From NCBI GenBank assembly GCA_030636465.1, contig DAOVWW010000082.1:1-6695 (forward strand): a stretch of 6,695 nt of DNA, read 5' to 3'. How positions within the stretch are numbered: position 1 is the stretch's first letter; each line of letters starts with the position of its first letter. The stretch comes from Gammaproteobacteria bacterium. Lineage in GTDB: Bacteria > Pseudomonadota > Gammaproteobacteria > BMS3Bbin11. The notes below the pieces were generated by a model, which ran no database searches, was not told the DNA's origin, and was given only the letters and a program-made list of their open reading frames with translations. Positions 5,951-6,695 of the stretch are shown here, piece after piece. Position numbers and translations under genes: made by a program.

Positions 5951-6498
5951 ACAGGGCAATCATCAAGCAGGCAGCACAAACACTGCGAGATGGAGGGATT
6001 ATCGCCTACCCCACCGAATCCTGTTATGGGATCGGCTGCGACCCACGCAACAACGGTGCAATCAAATCTCTGCTTAAGATTAAACATCGCCACTGGCAAA
6101 AAGGACTGATCCTGATTGCTGCATCGGTGGAACAGCTGTATCCGTATATCAATAGAAACAAATTTAATATCGATAAGACAACACCCAGCTGGCCTGGGCC
6201 AACCACCTGGGTAGTGCCTGCCGCTGAATCAGTCAGTCATTATCTACGGGGAGACCATTCTGGTATTGCTGTACGAGTAAGTGACCACCCACTGACTAGC
6301 CTGTTATGCCGATCGTTCCGGGGCCCAATAGTCTCGACCAGTGCCAACCCCGATGGGCACACACCAGCCCTGTCAGCCAACGGGGTGGAAAGATACTTTG
6401 CAGATGAAGTCGATTTTATTCTTGAAGGGCCGCTGGGTGAACTGGAAAAACCCACCCCTATTTATGATGTGTTAACGGGAAAAGTACTGCGTCCTTGA
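5947..6498 (+). CDS. tsaC: Threonylcarbamoyl-AMP synthase (TsaC/YrdC), apparent CTG start
   Basis: Makes threonylcarbamoyl-adenylate from threonine, bicarbonate and ATP, the first step of the t6A37 modification of ANN-decoding tRNAs. The frame encodes about 183 residues against 190 for E. coli TsaC. Counting from CTG 5947, it shows IAYPTESCYGIGCDP (19-33), LKIKHRHWQKGLILIAA (43-59) with the K46-x-R48 substrate-binding pair, WPGPTTWV (82-89), AVRVSDHPL (108-116) and STSAN (130-134). No in-frame ATG, GTG or TTG exists between the end of purD and GTG 6127, and that late start would delete the YPTE and KxR motifs, so it cannot give a working enzyme. CTG 5947 overlaps the purD stop as CTGA, in the place where ATGA would be usual, and would read LNRAI. 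A weak GAGAG lies at 5934-5938. ATC 5944 is a less likely alternative. Function is firm; the start codon is inferred. Confidence 0.9.
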   Translation: MNRAIIKQAAQTLRDGGIIAYPTESCYGIGCDPRNNGAIKSLLKIKHRHWQKGLILIAASVEQLYPYINRNKFNIDKTTPSWPGPTTWVVPAAESVSHYLRGDHSGIAVRVSDHPLTSLLCRSFRGPIVSTSANPDGHTPALSANGVERYFADEVDFILEGPLGELEKPTPIYDVLTGKVLRP

Positions 6499-6511
6499 TC
6501 TGACGATCACC

Positions 6512-6535
6512 TGTGGGAGCGGCGCTCGCCGCGAA
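6512..6535 (+). repeat. REP element (GTGGGAGC plus GCGGCG-CT-CGCCGC hairpin)
   Basis: It begins TGTGGGAGC and contains a perfect 6-bp stem, GCGGCG (6519-6524) with CGCCGC (6527-6532), then GAA. It lies 13 bp after the tsaC stop, where REP hairpins often stabilise or end the upstream transcript; no T-run follows, so it is not a clear intrinsic terminator. It is the sister of the inverted copy at 4517-4541. Confidence 0.75.
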
Positions 6536-6566
6536 AGCTTGGGTACATTCCTGAGTAAGGCTATTC

Positions 6567-6612
6567 GAGCCGACGATGTGCATGGATGCCAGGAGTGATC
6601 GGCTCCCCCACA
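6567..6612 (-). repeat. Degenerate inverted REP partner with nested inverted repeat
   Basis: On the minus strand this begins TGTGGGGGAGCC (6612-6601), sharing the TGTGGG head of the REP at 6512 but facing it, so the two could form a REP doublet spanning 6512-6612. A 7-bp inverted repeat, GAGCCGA (6567-6573) and TCGGCTC (6599-6605), encloses a smaller GCAT-GG-ATGC hairpin (6580-6589), giving a possible branched fold. The match to the REP core is poorer than for the other two copies. Confidence 0.5.
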
Positions 6613-6695
6613 ACTTCAAAAAAATAACATGGCCGTCTTAACCATAAATATCTTTATTGCGACTCTAATCTAAGAAAGCTCTGATTAATTCGTCA
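6613..6695. other. AT-rich tail without a recognisable gene
   Basis: After the REP pair nothing supportable is seen. The only ATG-started plus-strand frame I noticed (6629-6673) encodes 14 residues and has no ribosome binding site. The next gene, if any, begins beyond the window. Confidence 0.5.

Noticed and set aside
5715..6077. A 120-codon plus-strand frame across the purD/tsaC junction
   Set aside because: It is a shadow frame; both purD and tsaC have clear homology in other frames over the same bases.
6127..6498. tsaC starting at GTG 6127
   Set aside because: This would remove the conserved N-terminal YPTE and KxR motifs that are clearly encoded in the same frame upstream, so it cannot be the true start.
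6629..6673. A 14-codon reading frame after the REP pair
   Set aside because: Too short, no ribosome binding site and no recognisable sequence.
6672..6695. Edge sequence AGCTCTGATTAATTCGTCA as the terminal repeat of an insertion sequence
   Set aside because: It has a vague look of a transposon end, but the window stops here, no transposase or opposite end is visible and I cannot match it to a named family.

Overview
The window looks like chromosomal DNA of a gammaproteobacterium of intermediate GC content. The clues are a PurD and a TsaC that align well with the E. coli proteins as I remember them, Pseudomonas-type REP elements (GTGGGAGC followed by a short GC hairpin), and a DUF1538 membrane protein of the kind I associate with marine and halophilic gammaproteobacteria. 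The genus cannot be fixed from the sequence. There is no tRNA, rRNA, CRISPR array, complete insertion sequence or phage gene.

Layout. Bases 1-225 are non-coding. They hold three tandem 7-bp repeats and a perfect 46-bp palindrome just upstream of a plus-strand GalT/ADP-glucose-phosphorylase-like gene (226-1299). This gene runs tail to tail, with a 2-bp gap, into a four-gene minus-strand cluster. In transcription order the cluster is: a short ketopantoate-reductase-like Rossmann protein (4466-3702), a duplicated DUF1538 membrane protein (3660-2083), a PII-like protein (2065-1715), and a two-CBS-domain protein (1718-1302) that overlaps the PII-like gene by an ATGA. A divergent intergenic region (4467-4663) carries an inverted REP element and separates this cluster from purD (4664-5950). 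purD is followed by tsaC (5947-6498), which overlaps the purD stop and has no ATG, GTG or TTG at the expected start; CTG is the best candidate. The remaining bases (6499-6695) hold two REP-like sequences in inverted orientation and nothing coding.

How the genes work together. purD (de novo purine synthesis) and tsaC (tRNA t6A modification) are housekeeping genes that share a transcript. The most interesting unit is the minus-strand cluster. A DUF1538 transporter (a family in which, from memory, the two-gene UmpAB system was reported as a monovalent cation/proton antiporter) is co-transcribed with two small putative nucleotide sensors, a divergent PII-like trimer-type protein and a CBS pair. 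The simplest inference is an ion transporter gated by adenine nucleotide or energy status, but the sequence does not prove this. The GalT-like enzyme probably belongs to sugar-nucleotide or glycogen metabolism and looks unrelated to the cluster.
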